A DNA stretch of 64,000 nt from Sinomonas cyclohexanicum (GCF_020886775.1 NZ_AP024525.1:3906001-3970000), one strand, 5' to 3'. Positions 8,726 through 18,360 are shown, numbered from the stretch's first letter. Notes: generated by a model not told the origin, from the sequence alone. Numbers and translations are program-made.

Positions 8726-8818
8726 GCGTACCCGCGTTTGCGGTGGGCGCGATCTCGCGTACCCGAGACGGAAATCGGCGCGAGTTGGCGTACCCGAGAC
8801 GGACGTGCCTACTCCCCG
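8726..8818. repeat. 31-bp tandem repeat, three copies
   Basis: Units begin at 8726, 8757 and 8788, each with GCGTACCCG; units two and three share GCGTACCCGAGACGGA exactly. The array fills the gap between the 39-aa peptide gene and the 3' end of the repeat-like protein gene and just enters the latter (stop at 8809). Units abut directly without spacers, so it is not a CRISPR. Confidence 0.7.
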
Positions 8819-9801
8819 GGACCGCGCTCCAGGTCCTCGAAGTCCCGCACCCACAGCTCACGGGCGCGGGCCTCGCGGACGCGCCGGGCCTTCGTGACCT
8901 CGCGGAGCTCGTCGAACGCGGACGACGGCGCGGCATCCCCGCCCGCCCTGTGGCCACCGCCGCGGGTGCGACGGCCCACGCCGAGCAGGAGCAGGGCCCG
9001 CTCGGTGGCGGCGGCGTTCTTGACGGCGAATGACGTGCGGCGCCGACGCATCGCCTCCCGCACGGCGGCCTGCGCCTCGGCGCGCCGCCCGAGCTCGCGC
9101 AGGGCCCGGGCGCGCAGGACGAGCAGCGCCGCGGCGAGGTCGCTGGCGTTGGTGAGGCCCTCCGTGCGGGCAACGATCTCGTGGGGCCTGCCGAGCACCT
9201 CTGCCAGCCGGCACGCGGCGAGGGCAGCGGGGACCGATGGCGGCAGCGGGGCGAGCACCGCGACCGCCTCCTCGGGACGCCCGACCTCTCGCAGGCTGTG
9301 TGCCAGCGCGAGGCACACGGCCTCCTCGCTGAAGACGGCCTCGACCTCGACGCCCTCCGAGACCTCTATCCAGTGCCGCACCCCGCCCAGGTACTCCGCG
9401 GCGAACGCGGTCGCGGCCGGCTCGCTCGCGCCGGCGAGCCCGCGCGCAAGCAACTCGGCCGCTTGGGCGTGGTGGTGGGACCGGTAGGCGTGCATGCCGG
9501 CCATGACGTAGCAGAGTCCCGACCAGCCGGGGTGTGCCCTCGCGAGCAGCACGAGCCGCTCGGGCTCCCCGTGCGCGAAGACGGCCGCATAGACCTGCTT
9601 CTCGATCTTGGAGGCGAACGGCCGCAGCCGGGGTGCCCGGACGCGCACGGCCACCTGCTGGGCGATCCTGCGCCCCATCCCGCGCACGGGGGCATAGACC
9701 TGCGCGCTGCGAAACGGCGTGAGGTCTCGGGTGTCGTGGAACGAGGGCTGGCGGTCCAGCTCGCCGGAAGCCATGCCCACCATGCTAGCCACCTGCCTCA
9801 T
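8809..9801 (-). CDS. Hypothetical helical-repeat (TPR-like) protein
   Basis: About 330 residues. The middle and C-terminal parts are strings of Ala/Leu-rich amphipathic helices with spacing like tetratricopeptide repeats, for example AAELLARGLAGASEPAATAF, SLREVGRPEEAVAVLAPL and RARALRELGRRAEAQAAVREA. The C-terminal 60 residues are strongly basic and charged. No enzyme motif or membrane segment is visible. The ATG at 9801 overlaps the stop of the upstream DUF456 gene (ATGA); an internal ATG at 9783 is an alternative start. Coupling to a small membrane protein suggests a joint role, but the function is unknown. Confidence 0.75.
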   Translation of the reverse strand: MRQVASMVGMASGELDRQPSFHDTRDLTPFRSAQVYAPVRGMGRRIAQQVAVRVRAPRLRPFASKIEKQVYAAVFAHGEPERLVLLARAHPGWSGLCYVMAGMHAYRSHHHAQAAELLARGLAGASEPAATAFAAEYLGGVRHWIEVSEGVEVEAVFSEEAVCLALAHSLREVGRPEEAVAVLAPLPPSVPAALAACRLAEVLGRPHEIVARTEGLTNASDLAAALLVLRARALRELGRRAEAQAAVREAMRRRRTSFAVKNAAATERALLLLGVGRRTRGGGHRAGGDAAPSSAFDELREVTKARRVREARARELWVRDFEDLERGPGE

Positions 9802-10301
9802 CGGGTCGCGAAATGCACCCAGATCCCGATCACCCACACGGTCGCGGCCACGCACGCGAAGCCGAACTCGACGAGGATCCCCAGCCCGGTCGCCTTGAGC
9901 GCCGCCCACGACGACGACGCGGCGCCCCGCAGGTGTCCCGTGCGCTGCCATTCGCTCAGCAGGAGCCCGACGGCGAACCCCGCCACGAGCCCCACTACCG
10001 GGACGATGAACATGCCCACGATCGCGAGGACTGCGCCGACCAGCACGGACCGGCTCGGGATGGACCGCTGCTTGAGCCGCCTCCCGGTCAGGAGGGCCGA
10101 GGACGCCATGCCGCACGCGAACAGGACCCCGCCGATCGCGAACACGAGCCAGCCGCCCCAGCCGGCCCCGCCGAACAGAGCCCATTCGAGCAGCGCGAGC
10201 AGGCCGAGGATGCTGCCCGGCAGCACGGGGATGATGATGCCGGCGAGGGAGATCGCGAGTGCCACCCCGCACAGGAGGGCCGCGAGGATGCTGGTGTCCA
10301 C
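9798..10301 (-). CDS. DUF456 domain membrane protein
   Basis: A 167-residue membrane protein matching DUF456: segment one LAISLAGIIIPVLPGSILGL carries the family's P-x-L-P-G motif, followed by a Gly-rich second span (GGAGWGGWLVFAIGGVLF), a cytoplasmic loop and two further spans including VGMFIVPVVGLVAGFAVGLLL. The GTG at 10301 is the likely start. The stop overlaps the next gene's ATG. The family is widespread and has no assigned function. Confidence 0.88.
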   Translation of the reverse strand: MDTSILAALLCGVALAISLAGIIIPVLPGSILGLLALLEWALFGGAGWGGWLVFAIGGVLFACGMASSALLTGRRLKQRSIPSRSVLVGAVLAIVGMFIVPVVGLVAGFAVGLLLSEWQRTGHLRGAASSSWAALKATGLGILVEFGFACVAATVWVIGIWVHFATR

Positions 10302-10350
10302 GCGGCCATCCTGCCAGAGGTCGGGCTAGAGGCCAGCCATAGGGGCCGGA

Positions 10351-11589
10351 CTAGGAGCCGGACGCGGCGCGCATCACTGCGGCCGTGACGGCGGGCGCGA
10401 CGCGGGGGTCGAGGGGGCTCGGGACGATGTAGTCCGCGGAGAGCTTGTCCTCAGCGAGCTCCGCGATGGCCCGGGCGGCGGCGATCTTCATCTCGGGCGT
10501 GATGCGGCGGGCGCCGGCGTCGAGGGCGCCGCGGAAGATGCCCGGGAACGCGAGGACGTTGTTGATCTGGTTCGGGAAGTCGCTGCGCCCGGTGGCGACG
10601 ACCGAGGCGTGCCGCCGCGCGACGTCGGGCGCCACCTCCGGGTCCGGGTTGGAGAGCGCGAACACGATGGCGCCGTCCGCCATCCCGGCGATGTCCTCCT
10701 CGGGGACCTTCGAGGAGGACACGCCGATGAACACGTCCGCCCCGGCGAGGGCCTCGGCGGTGCCGCCGGCCACCCCGCGCGGGTTGGTGCGGGCGGCGTA
10801 CTCGCGCTTCATCGCGTTCCTGGACTCGGCCAGATCGGGGCGGCCGGCGTGGATGGCACCCTTGGAGTCAAGGAGGACCACGTCCGTGAGCCCGGTGGCG
10901 AGGAGGATCTCGGCGATGGCGATGCCCGCGGCGCCGGCCCCGGCGATCACCGCCCTGAGCCCCGCGAGCTCCTTGCCGACGACCTTCGCGGCGTTCGTGA
11001 GAGCGGCCAGGACCACGACGGCGGTGCCGTGCTGGTCATCGTGCATCACGGGCATGTCGAGGGCCTCGACCAGCTTGGCCTCGAGCTCGAAGCAGCGCGG
11101 CGCTGAGACGTCCTCGAGGTTCACGGCGCCGAAGCTCGGCGCGATGCGCGTGATGGCCTCGACGATCTCGTCCACATCCGTCGTGTCGAGCACGATCGGG
11201 ATCGAGTCGAGCCCGCCGAACGTCTTGAACAGGGCACTCTTGCCCTCCATCACCGGCAGGGACGCGGACGGGCCAATGTCGCCCAGCCCGAGCACCGCGG
11301 TCCCGTCGGAGACCACCGCGACGAGCCGGGAGGCCCACGTGTGCGTGCGGGCGAGGGCCGGGTCTGCGGCGATCGCGCGGGAGACCTGCGCCACGCCGGG
11401 GGTGTACGCAATCGAGAGGTCGCGCTTCGTGGTGAGCGGGCGGTCGACGCCGATCGAGAGCTTGCCGCCCTCGTGCGCGGCGAAGATCTCCTCATCGGTG
11501 ATCGGCTGGGTCTGGGCAGTCTGGGCAGTCTGGGCAGTCTGGGGCTGGGAGGCCTGATTCTGGGCGGGGGCGTCAATGGACGTGGACAC
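10351..11589 (-). CDS. NAD(P)-dependent malic enzyme, short form
   Basis: A 412-residue decarboxylating malate dehydrogenase that converts malate to pyruvate and CO2 and links the TCA cycle with pyruvate metabolism. Visible are the substrate-domain segment YTPGVAQVSRAI, SDGTAVLGLGDIGPSASLPVMEGK, the catalytic MHDDQHGTAVVVLAAL, and the nucleotide-binding GAGAAGIAIAEILL. It lacks the C-terminal phosphotransacetylase domain of MaeB. The GTG at 11589 is chosen because AGGAGA lies nine bases upstream; the longer upstream frame is low-complexity. An N-terminal tail contains QTA repeated three times, encoded by a 9-bp tandem repeat (11512-11538). Confidence 0.92.
   Translation of the reverse strand: MSTSIDAPAQNQASQPQTAQTAQTAQTQPITDEEIFAAHEGGKLSIGVDRPLTTKRDLSIAYTPGVAQVSRAIAADPALARTHTWASRLVAVVSDGTAVLGLGDIGPSASLPVMEGKSALFKTFGGLDSIPIVLDTTDVDEIVEAITRIAPSFGAVNLEDVSAPRCFELEAKLVEALDMPVMHDDQHGTAVVVLAALTNAAKVVGKELAGLRAVIAGAGAAGIAIAEILLATGLTDVVLLDSKGAIHAGRPDLAESRNAMKREYAARTNPRGVAGGTAEALAGADVFIGVSSSKVPEEDIAGMADGAIVFALSNPDPEVAPDVARRHASVVATGRSDFPNQINNVLAFPGIFRGALDAGARRITPEMKIAAARAIAELAEDKLSADYIVPSPLDPRVAPAVTAAVMRAASGS
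11512..11538. repeat. 9-bp tandem repeat (x3) in the malic enzyme N-terminus
   Basis: CTGGGCAGT occurs three times in a row, giving repeated Gln-Thr-Ala in the protein tail. Copy number may vary by slippage without breaking the frame. Confidence 0.75.
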
Positions 11590-11874
11590 GGCACTGTCTC
11601 CTGGGTCAGGTGCCGCCGCACCTGGAAGAATCCGCGCTGTGGCGGAATCTGGTGCACGACGGCGGGGCGGGCCGTGCGCTGGTCGCCGCGCCGACCGCTT
11701 TGTCGGCGCAGGCGTGCAGAGCACAGTCTCGAGGGGAGGATCCGGGGTCATTGCCGGGTTCGGCGCTTCCGGGAGCCGGCTGATGCGCGGGGATGTCCGC
11801 TGAGCGCCGGCCTCGGGGAAAGAGGTAGAGACATCATAGGCGGACACCGGCGGTCTTCCGCAAGGTGGAAGTCT

Positions 11875-13224
11875 TCAGTCGTCCAACCATTCGAGCGCCA
11901 CGGCCGCGGTCCACGACTGGTTCCGGCTGCCGAGCGGCTCCCCTGTGAACGGCTCGTAGTACTCGCCGAAGGGGTACTCGTCTGACTGGCCCGGGCCGGC
12001 AGGGGCCTGGGTGAGCTGGTCGAGCGACGCCTCCCGCCACCGCCGGTACCGGGCCTCGTCGCCGTGGCGGCGCACGGCCTGGGCCAGATACGAGGTCATG
12101 ACCGGCCACACGGGCCCTCGCCAATACTGCCGAGGCCGAAACGCGGGCGAGGTCGTGGCGGTCGACGGCGGCAGCGCGAATGCGAGGCGCGGGTCCCCAG
12201 CCCATGCCGCGCCGTCGATGAGCTCCGACTGCGAGGCGCGGACTGCCGGGTCAGTGCTCGAGATGAGCGGAGCGAATCCCGCGATCGTGGGCACCGCGAT
12301 CCACTCGCCCGCGAGGAGGTCGCGGTCCCTCGCGAGCCCCGTGGCCGGGTCGATCGTCGCGTCCACGCCCTCGCGGAACTCGGCGGCCCACTCGCGGAGC
12401 CGCGTGGGGTCCGACACCGGGTCCCCCGGCCGCCCGAAGCGCTCTGCGAGGACGGCCAGGTCCTCGTTCGCGGCGGCGAGCGCGGCGGAGGTGAAGACGT
12501 CCTTGACCTGGAAGTCGACGGCTCCGGGGAGGCGCGCGTCGTCGTACGCCACCTCCGCCATCTGCTGGACGAGCCACAGGTAGCGCGCATACTCCTCGTC
12601 GCTCGGGCGCTGGCTCGCGTCGGCGACGATCCGCGTGTCCGTGCGCACGAACGGCTCGAGGTCCCCGGGCCGGACATGGGAGTAGGGTCCGTCGAACCGG
12701 GGCGAGTTGTCCATGCCGGACTCCCAGCCGTGGTAGATCGTCACGAGCCCCGAACCGTCCGCCGCCCGCGCCCGGCGCAGCCACTCGTGCCACCGGGCCC
12801 ACCGCGGCAGCGTGTCGCGCGCGAAGTCCTCGGCGAGCCGCGCATCCTCGCCGCCGCGCGCCGTCGCCCGTTCCACGATCCGCCGCAGGAGCGTCGCGTG
12901 CACCGGCGGCTGGCAGATCCCGCTCGACCTCACGCCGGCGGGCGAGATCCCGGCCGTGCGCCAGCGGTCCACGCCCGGGAAGTAGTCCCCGCCGTCGGAG
13001 GGGACTGCGTCTGAGAAGACGATGTGCGGGATCATGCCCGTGTCCCACTGGGCGTCGAGCAGGTGTCCGAGCTCAGCGAGCGCCCGCGGCACGCTCACGG
13101 TCGAGAGTCCCGTTGCCACGAACGCGGCGTCCCAGCTCCACTGGTGCGGGTACAGCCGGGGCGCAGCCCGGACGATCACGCCGTTGTCGTTGGCCGCGAG
13201 CACCGCTCGGGCCTGCGCGCGCAT
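11875..13224 (-). CDS. ggh: Glucosylglycerate hydrolase-like GH63 enzyme
   Basis: A 449-residue alpha/alpha-barrel glycosidase. Near the start, LYPHQWSWDAAFVATGL (about residues 23-39) matches the substrate-binding motif of GH63 glucosylglycerate/mannosylglycerate hydrolases; GMIPHIVF, the GWESGMDNSPRFD segment (proposed catalytic Asp, near residue 163) and RGPVWPVMTSYLAQ complete the fold, and the C-terminal SWTAAVALEWL is typical. These enzymes split the compatible solute glucosylglycerate to glucose and glycerate in the cytoplasm, for instance on recovery from nitrogen limitation. ATG at 13224 has GGAG eight bases upstream. It is divergent from a TetR gene and close to an MFS gene, suggesting a local regulon. 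Trehalase-like activity is a less likely alternative. Confidence 0.82.
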   Translation of the reverse strand: MRAQARAVLAANDNGVIVRAAPRLYPHQWSWDAAFVATGLSTVSVPRALAELGHLLDAQWDTGMIPHIVFSDAVPSDGGDYFPGVDRWRTAGISPAGVRSSGICQPPVHATLLRRIVERATARGGEDARLAEDFARDTLPRWARWHEWLRRARAADGSGLVTIYHGWESGMDNSPRFDGPYSHVRPGDLEPFVRTDTRIVADASQRPSDEEYARYLWLVQQMAEVAYDDARLPGAVDFQVKDVFTSAALAAANEDLAVLAERFGRPGDPVSDPTRLREWAAEFREGVDATIDPATGLARDRDLLAGEWIAVPTIAGFAPLISSTDPAVRASQSELIDGAAWAGDPRLAFALPPSTATTSPAFRPRQYWRGPVWPVMTSYLAQAVRRHGDEARYRRWREASLDQLTQAPAGPGQSDEYPFGEYYEPFTGEPLGSRNQSWTAAVALEWLDD

Positions 13225-13388
13225 ACGAGTCGGCTCCACGGATCCGACGATCCTCTGACGGCCAGCGCCAGTCAACGGCCTCGGCAGGTCCCACCTGCGC
13301 TGGCGTATAGTTGGACAGTCCCCCGGCACGTGCTCCACCCCGCCGCGCCGGAAGCGTGCAGAAGCGTCCGGAAAGAGGTTGCTGCGCT

Positions 13389-13994
13389 GTGCTTGAACTG
13401 CCCCAGGATCTAGTGACCCCCGCGCCGCCCCCGGCCACGCCCCGTCTGGCCGCCCGGTACAACCAGCTCCTGGACACAGCAGCCCGTTTCGCCACGCGCG
13501 AGTATCCCGACGTCGACGTGACCGAGGTGGCCAGCGAGGCCGGCGTCTCCTCGAGCACCGCCTACCGCTACTTCCCCTCCTCCGCGCATCTCCTCCTCGC
13601 CCTCCACCGCCGGCAGCTGCTCGAACTGCGCTCCCGCGTCGAGGGCCGCGCCAACACGGTCCGCACGGACGACCAGCGAGCCCGCCAGCTCGCCGGTGCC
13701 GCCGTGGAGATGTTCGCGATGCGTCTCGCCCAGCCCGCCGTGAACTCGTGCCTCGACGAGCTCGTGGTTCCGGTCGACCATGAGCTCTCCGGCCTCATCG
13801 GCGAGGTCGACGAGCTCTCCTGGTCCACGCTCGGCCAGCTCGCCGGCGACTCGGGACGCGGCAAGAGCATCCTGCACGTGGTCTCCGGCCTCGTATCCGC
13901 TGTGCGGACCGGCAGGCTCATGCCGTACGAGGCCGAGCAGCAGCTCAAGGCAGCCTGCGAGATCGTCGCCCGCCGCCGCCCCCTGCGCCGCTGA
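13389..13994 (+). CDS. TetR family transcriptional regulator
   Basis: About 201 residues. The N-terminal helix-turn-helix covers LLDTAARFATREYPDVDVTEVASEAGVSSSTAYRYF (residues about 23-60), the family hallmark. The C-terminal two thirds are helical ligand-binding domain without recognised subgroup. GTG 13389 is preceded by GAAAGAGG; a TATAGT box at 13305-13310 could be its -10 element, placed between it and the divergent glycosidase gene. The likely job is control of its own gene and of ggh. Confidence 0.88.
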   Translation: MLELPQDLVTPAPPPATPRLAARYNQLLDTAARFATREYPDVDVTEVASEAGVSSSTAYRYFPSSAHLLLALHRRQLLELRSRVEGRANTVRTDDQRARQLAGAAVEMFAMRLAQPAVNSCLDELVVPVDHELSGLIGEVDELSWSTLGQLAGDSGRGKSILHVVSGLVSAVRTGRLMPYEAEQQLKAACEIVARRRPLRR

Positions 13995-14066
13995 CGCGCC
14001 CGTGCGGGTGTCACCTCCGGGGGTCCCCTTCTGCGGGTGACTCCAGATGCCCGGGCCGCGCAGGGC

Positions 14067-15365
14067 TCAGGCGACGCTGCGGATCCTCGTGACGAACACC
14101 GCTCCGAAGAGCCCGATCACGGCCGCCGCGATGTACAGGGAAACGTACCCGCCGAGGAACACCACGAACGGGTAGGCCAGAGCGGGCGCGATGACCTGCG
14201 GGAGCGAGTTCGCGATGTTGATGACGCCCATGTCCTTCCCGCGGTCCTCGGCGCGCGGGAGGACCTGGGTGACGAGCGCGAAGTCGACGGCCTGGTAGGC
14301 GCCGAACCCGATGCCGAGCACGGTCGCCCCGACGATGGCGCCAGGCCAGGTGGGGAACAGCCCGATGGTCAGGGACGCGGCGGCGATGACGCACGAGGAG
14401 AGGATCACGAGAGGCTTGCGCCTGCCCATCCGGTCGCTGACCTTGCCGCCGATCACGCTCGTCGCGATGACAAGCACGGTGTAGATGCCCGTGAGGATGA
14501 GGACGCCGGTGGCTGGAGCCATGCCGGTGGTCTGCTCGAGGTGGACCTCGTCCGCGAGGAAGTAGACGAGGTACAGCAGGACCATGTGGTTCCCGATGTT
14601 CACGAGCAGCTTGGTGATCCAGGCCCAGGCGAAGTCGGGATGGCGCCGCGGGCTCACCCAGAACGAGGCAAGGAACCTCCACAGCGAGAACGGCGTCAGC
14701 GCGGAGCGGGCAAGAGGGGCGTCGTCCGCGCGGGCCAGGTACGCGACGATGCTGACGAGCAGCGCGGTCGCACAGATGAGATAGCCGAGCGAGAAGTTCC
14801 CCGACACGGCCGCGGCGACGATCGCGCCCACGAGGATGCCCGTGGTGATGCCCATGGCCGCGAGCCCGCCCAGGGACCCGCGCTGGGTCACGGGCACCTT
14901 GTCCGGGATGGCGGCCGTGATGGCGGCGTAGGCCGCGTTGCACCCGGCCTGCACAAGGCACCACAGCGCCGTCATGGCCGCCACGTTCGGCGCCCCGGCG
15001 AGGCCCACGAGGGCGATCGCCCCCACGACGGCGCCCCCGAGGACCCACGGACGCCGCCGGCCGAAGCGGCCCACGGTCCGATCGGAGAGGGCGCCCGCGA
15101 GCGGGTTGCCGAAGACCGAGACGGCGGCGCCGGCGCCGTTGACGAGCGCGAAGATCGCTTCCTTCTGCCCGGGTTCGAAGTGCGCCGACTGCTGGGCGAG
15201 CAGCACCTGGATGGGCGCGAAGAAGGCGACGTTGATGCCGATGTTGACGAGGACCACGCCGATGATCCACGGCGAACGCACGGGCGTCGTGGGCTCGGCG
15301 AGCGGGGACACAGCGTCCGGACGCAGCGCTGGCCGATGCGCATCAGACCGATGGGGCACGGACAC
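14067..15365 (-). CDS. MFS transporter, SLC45/glycoside-type
   Basis: A 432-residue protein with twelve predicted spans. The N-terminal half shows [27 protein letters not shown], a strong form of the MFS loop 2-3 motif as found in SLC45-like sugar/glycoside carriers, and the second half has [18 protein letters not shown] 15365 is chosen because GGAGG lies six bases upstream; the frame continues upstream without good starts. It is convergent with the TetR gene and divergent from the GntR gene. With ggh nearby, uptake of a glucosylated solute is a reasonable inference, not shown by sequence. Confidence 0.85.
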   Translation of the reverse strand: MSVPHRSDAHRPALRPDAVSPLAEPTTPVRSPWIIGVVLVNIGINVAFFAPIQVLLAQQSAHFEPGQKEAIFALVNGAGAAVSVFGNPLAGALSDRTVGRFGRRRPWVLGGAVVGAIALVGLAGAPNVAAMTALWCLVQAGCNAAYAAITAAIPDKVPVTQRGSLGGLAAMGITTGILVGAIVAAAVSGNFSLGYLICATALLVSIVAYLARADDAPLARSALTPFSLWRFLASFWVSPRRHPDFAWAWITKLLVNIGNHMVLLYLVYFLADEVHLEQTTGMAPATGVLILTGIYTVLVIATSVIGGKVSDRMGRRKPLVILSSCVIAAASLTIGLFPTWPGAIVGATVLGIGFGAYQAVDFALVTQVLPRAEDRGKDMGVINIANSLPQVIAPALAYPFVVFLGGYVSLYIAAAVIGLFGAVFVTRIRSVA

Positions 15366-15451
15366 GGCGACCTCCGGGCGGGGGCGAACAGGTGCTCTCA
15401 GATTACTCGGCGAACCGGCCCGGCCGACAGATGAAGACGCCGCGAGACAGG

Positions 15452-15463
15452 TATTCTCACAGC
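15452..15463 (+). promoter_or_regulatory. Leaderless promoter of the GntR gene
   Basis: TATTCT (15452-15457) is followed by six bases and the GTG start, so transcription should begin at or next to the start codon. No Shine-Dalgarno is present. Confidence 0.55.
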
Positions 15464-16162
15464 GTGGAAAGTAAGCTCTCGGAACCCGACGCGACAGTGT
15501 CAAGTGCAGCAACGTCCGATACGGCGATGGCCGCGCAGGTCTACCAGCAGATCAGCAACGCCATCTTCTCCGGACAGCTGCGCCCGGGCCAGCGACTGCG
15601 CGAGCGCGAGCTTTCCGAGCAGTACGGCGTCTCCCGCATCCCCGTCCGCGAGGCCATCCACCGGCTCGAGCAGGATGGCTTCCTCGTCACGGCGCCCCGG
15701 CGCGGCGCGGTGGTTCGCAAGCTGACCCTCAAGGATGTGGACGAGCTGTTCGATCTTCGTGTGCTGCTCGAGTCGTTCGCCGCGGCCCGGGCGGCCGAAC
15801 GAGTCGCCGGCGGCGCGGACGGCTCAGTGCTCACGAGGACCCTCGCGGAGTCGCGCTCGGCGCTCGAGGGCGGCGATCTGGCCCGCACGTCCGAGCTCAA
15901 CTCCGCCTTCCACGACCAGATCGTCGCCCTGACGGGCAACGCGCTCCTCGAACGCTCCATGCGCCCGCTGCGCGGCCTGAACCGGTGGATCTTCGGCCTT
16001 TCCGTGAACCGCCCGCTCGAGCTCAGCGCCCACGAGCACGACGACCTCGCCGACGCGATCCTCACCGGCCGGGCCCATCTGGCCGAGTCGCTTTCCGCCG
16101 CCCACGTCGAGGCCGGGCGGATGCCCGTGACTGAAGGGCTCGCGCGGATCCTGATGGAGTGA
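15464..16162 (+). CDS. GntR family regulator, FCD (FadR-type) subgroup
   Basis: About 232 residues. The winged helix spans roughly 20-90 ([48 protein letters not shown]), the standard GntR DNA-binding domain; the rest is an all-helical FCD effector domain with [18 protein letters not shown], and metal-type His/Asp positions in [14 protein letters not shown] and [13 protein letters not shown] regulators respond to carboxylic acids or sugar acids. It is divergent from the MFS gene over 98 bp, so that gene is its most likely target. The stop lies 19 bases ahead of the UbiB-like gene. Confidence 0.88.
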   Translation: MESKLSEPDATVSSAATSDTAMAAQVYQQISNAIFSGQLRPGQRLRERELSEQYGVSRIPVREAIHRLEQDGFLVTAPRRGAVVRKLTLKDVDELFDLRVLLESFAAARAAERVAGGADGSVLTRTLAESRSALEGGDLARTSELNSAFHDQIVALTGNALLERSMRPLRGLNRWIFGLSVNRPLELSAHEHDDLADAILTGRAHLAESLSAAHVEAGRMPVTEGLARILME

Positions 16163-16169
16163 GCGCGGG

Positions 16170-16181
16170 TAGGCTCATCCC
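16170..16181 (+). promoter_or_regulatory. Leaderless promoter of the UbiB-like gene
   Basis: TAGGCT (16170-16175), six bases, then ATG at 16182. It sits in the 19-bp gap after the GntR stop. Confidence 0.55.
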
Positions 16182-17870
16182 ATGGCCCCGAGTCCCTGGA
16201 CCACCCACACGCGGCGGTACCGCGAGATCGCCGACGTCCTCGCACGGCACGGCCTCAGCCAAGTGCTGGCCCGCGCCGGGTTCGCGCGGCTCATCCCCCG
16301 CGGACGGGCCATCAGGCCCGAAGGCGAGGCCGCCCCGGGCACCCCAGTCGGCGGCCCGGTCCATGTGCGTCTGGCTCTCGAGGAGCTCGGCCCCACCTTC
16401 ATGAAGCTCGGGCAGATCCTCTCCACGCGCCCCGACCTCATCCCCGAGGCCTACCAGCTGGAGCTCGCGAAGCTGCAGGACTCGGCGCCGCCGGTGCCCG
16501 CGGAGGCGATCCGCGCCGTCGTGCGCGAGGAGCTCGGCGAGGACGCGTTTGCCGCCTTCAGCGAGTTCGACGACGTGCCGCTGGCGAGCGCGTCGATCGG
16601 CCAGGTCCACCTTGCCCGCCTCGCGGACGGCAGCGACGATGGCTCGGGCACCAAGGTGGTGGTCAAGGTCCGCAAGCCGGGCGCGGTCGAGCGGATCCGC
16701 GAGGACCTGGAGATCCTGCGCAACGTCGCCGCGACGGCGAGCCGGGCGTGGAGCGTGCTGGACGACTACAACGTTGTGGGCCTCGTCGCCGAGTTCTCCC
16801 GGACCCTCACGAAGGAGCTCGACTACCTCGAGGAGGGACGCAGCGCCGAGCGGTTCGCGGCGAACTTCGCGGGCGACTCCCGGTTCCGCTTCCCGCGGGT
16901 CTTCTGGCACACGACGACGTCACGCGTGCTCACCCTCGAGTTCATGGAGGGCCTCAAGATCAACGACGTGGCCGCGCTCGACGCCGCGGGGCTCGACCGC
17001 CGGGCCCTCGCCGACCACGCGGCGGCGGCGCTCGCGCAGATGATCTTCGAGGACGGCTTCTTCCACGCCGATCCGCACCCGGGCAACATGTTCGTCGAGC
17101 CGACGGGGCGGATCTCGATCATCGACTTCGGGATGGTCGGGGAGATCGACGACGCCCTCCGGGCGGACCTCGGACGCCTGCTCATCGCCTTGGCGCGCAA
17201 GGACCCGCGGCGCCTTGCCCGCGCGCTCGAGGCCATGTCCCTGGCGGGGCCCGTGGCGGACCGCGCGCGGCTCGCCGTGGACGTGGCCGAGTTCATCCAC
17301 CTGTATGACGGCGTGGACCTCGCCGACGTCAACGTGGCCCGACTCGCGCAGAAGCTCCTCAGCGTGGTGCGGAACCACCGGCTGCTCATGCCGGCGGAGG
17401 CGGCGATCGTCATCAAGATGCTGGTCATGGCCGAGGGCCTGGGCCGTGTCCTCGACCCCGGGTTCCGGCTGTCACGGGTCCTCGAGCCGCACGTGCGGCG
17501 GCTCCTGATCGAGCAGTACTCGCCGGCCGCGATCGTGCGGGGGCTCAAGGCCGCCGGGCTCACCGCGCTGGACCTCGCGGCGGACGTCCCCGACCTCATC
17601 GACAGCCTGAGTCGAATGCTCGACGCGGGCGGCTTCGAGGTGCACCTGCGCGCCGCCGAGCTCGACCCGCTCATGGCACGGGCCGAGCGGATCGGCAACA
17701 AGGTGCTCGCCGGGGTGATCGCGGCGGCGTTCATCCGCGGCGTGGGCGAGGTCGTCGCGTCGGACAAGCGCTGGCGCGGCTGGCGCGAGCCCCTCGTGCG
17801 CACCGGCATGGCAGCCCTCGGTGGGCTCAGCGGGTATTTCGTCGTCACGACGGCCACCCGGCGGCGCTGA
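16182..17870 (+). CDS. ABC1/UbiB (AarF) family atypical kinase
   Basis: A 562-residue protein of the UbiB/ABC1 family. The diagnostic KxGQ motif is in GPTFMKLGQILSTRPDLIP (about residues 67-86), the Ala-rich nucleotide loop in LASASIGQVHLARL, the metal site in FFHADPHPGNMF (about 291-302), and the DFG-like IDFGMVGE near 312. The C-terminus holds one or two hydrophobic spans (LGGLSGYFVVTTA), as in other members. UbiB proteins are ATPases needed for isoprenoid quinone synthesis; in a menaquinone user the exact role is uncertain. Only a 19-bp gap separates it from the GntR gene, but it has its own leaderless-type promoter. Confidence 0.9.
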   Translation: MAPSPWTTHTRRYREIADVLARHGLSQVLARAGFARLIPRGRAIRPEGEAAPGTPVGGPVHVRLALEELGPTFMKLGQILSTRPDLIPEAYQLELAKLQDSAPPVPAEAIRAVVREELGEDAFAAFSEFDDVPLASASIGQVHLARLADGSDDGSGTKVVVKVRKPGAVERIREDLEILRNVAATASRAWSVLDDYNVVGLVAEFSRTLTKELDYLEEGRSAERFAANFAGDSRFRFPRVFWHTTTSRVLTLEFMEGLKINDVAALDAAGLDRRALADHAAAALAQMIFEDGFFHADPHPGNMFVEPTGRISIIDFGMVGEIDDALRADLGRLLIALARKDPRRLARALEAMSLAGPVADRARLAVDVAEFIHLYDGVDLADVNVARLAQKLLSVVRNHRLLMPAEAAIVIKMLVMAEGLGRVLDPGFRLSRVLEPHVRRLLIEQYSPAAIVRGLKAAGLTALDLAADVPDLIDSLSRMLDAGGFEVHLRAAELDPLMARAERIGNKVLAGVIAAAFIRGVGEVVASDKRWRGWREPLVRTGMAALGGLSGYFVVTTATRRR

Positions 17871-17952
17871 GGCCCGTGGTCTCACGGACCGGGGCCCTCC
17901 GGGGTCCGGGCCCTCGAGGACGCGTGCCTCGTCCTTGGCGTCCGGCTTCCGG

Positions 17953-18360
17953 CTAGTGCGAGACCGCGGCGAGGGCCGCGCGGAGGCGCGTGCCGGCGTC
18001 GTCCGCGACCTCACGCACGTGCTCGCTCGCGCTGAGCTGCACCATGGTCTGGGGATCGATCGCCTCGACCGTGGTCACGTCTGAGCCGCCGGCCCGGCGC
18101 ACCACGACGTTGCACGGCAGGAGCGCCCCCATCTCCGGCTCGGCGGCAATCGCGCGGCTCGCGAGGTTCGGGTTGCACGCGCCGAGGATCACGTAGTCGC
18201 CCACGGCGTCGCCCGCCTCGGTGCCGAGCTTGGCGGTGAACGTCTTCCTGATGTCGATCTCGGTCAGCACTCCGAAGCCCTGCCCGGCGAGGGCCGCCTT
18301 GACCGCGTCGATCGCTTCGGTGAACGGGAGGGGAACCTGGGTGGTGAGGGTGTACGCCAT
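17953..18360 (-). CDS. DUF302 family protein
   Basis: A 135-residue cytoplasmic protein matching DUF302: FTEAIDAVKAALAGQGFGVLTEIDI at the N-terminus, LGACNPNLASRAIAAEP with the conserved Cys-Asn-Pro in the middle, and LLPCNVVVRRA with a second conserved Cys. The fold is a small alpha/beta barrel-like homodimer; function is not settled, but genes often sit in metal or redox stress regions. It is divergent from the SHOCT protein gene and belongs by position to the copper cluster. Confidence 0.9.
   Translation of the reverse strand: MAYTLTTQVPLPFTEAIDAVKAALAGQGFGVLTEIDIRKTFTAKLGTEAGDAVGDYVILGACNPNLASRAIAAEPEMGALLPCNVVVRRAGGSDVTTVEAIDPQTMVQLSASEHVREVADDAGTRLRAALAAVSH

Noticed and set aside
8726-8818. 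CRISPR array at the 31-bp repeats
   Set aside because: Units are directly adjacent without spacers and no cas genes are present.
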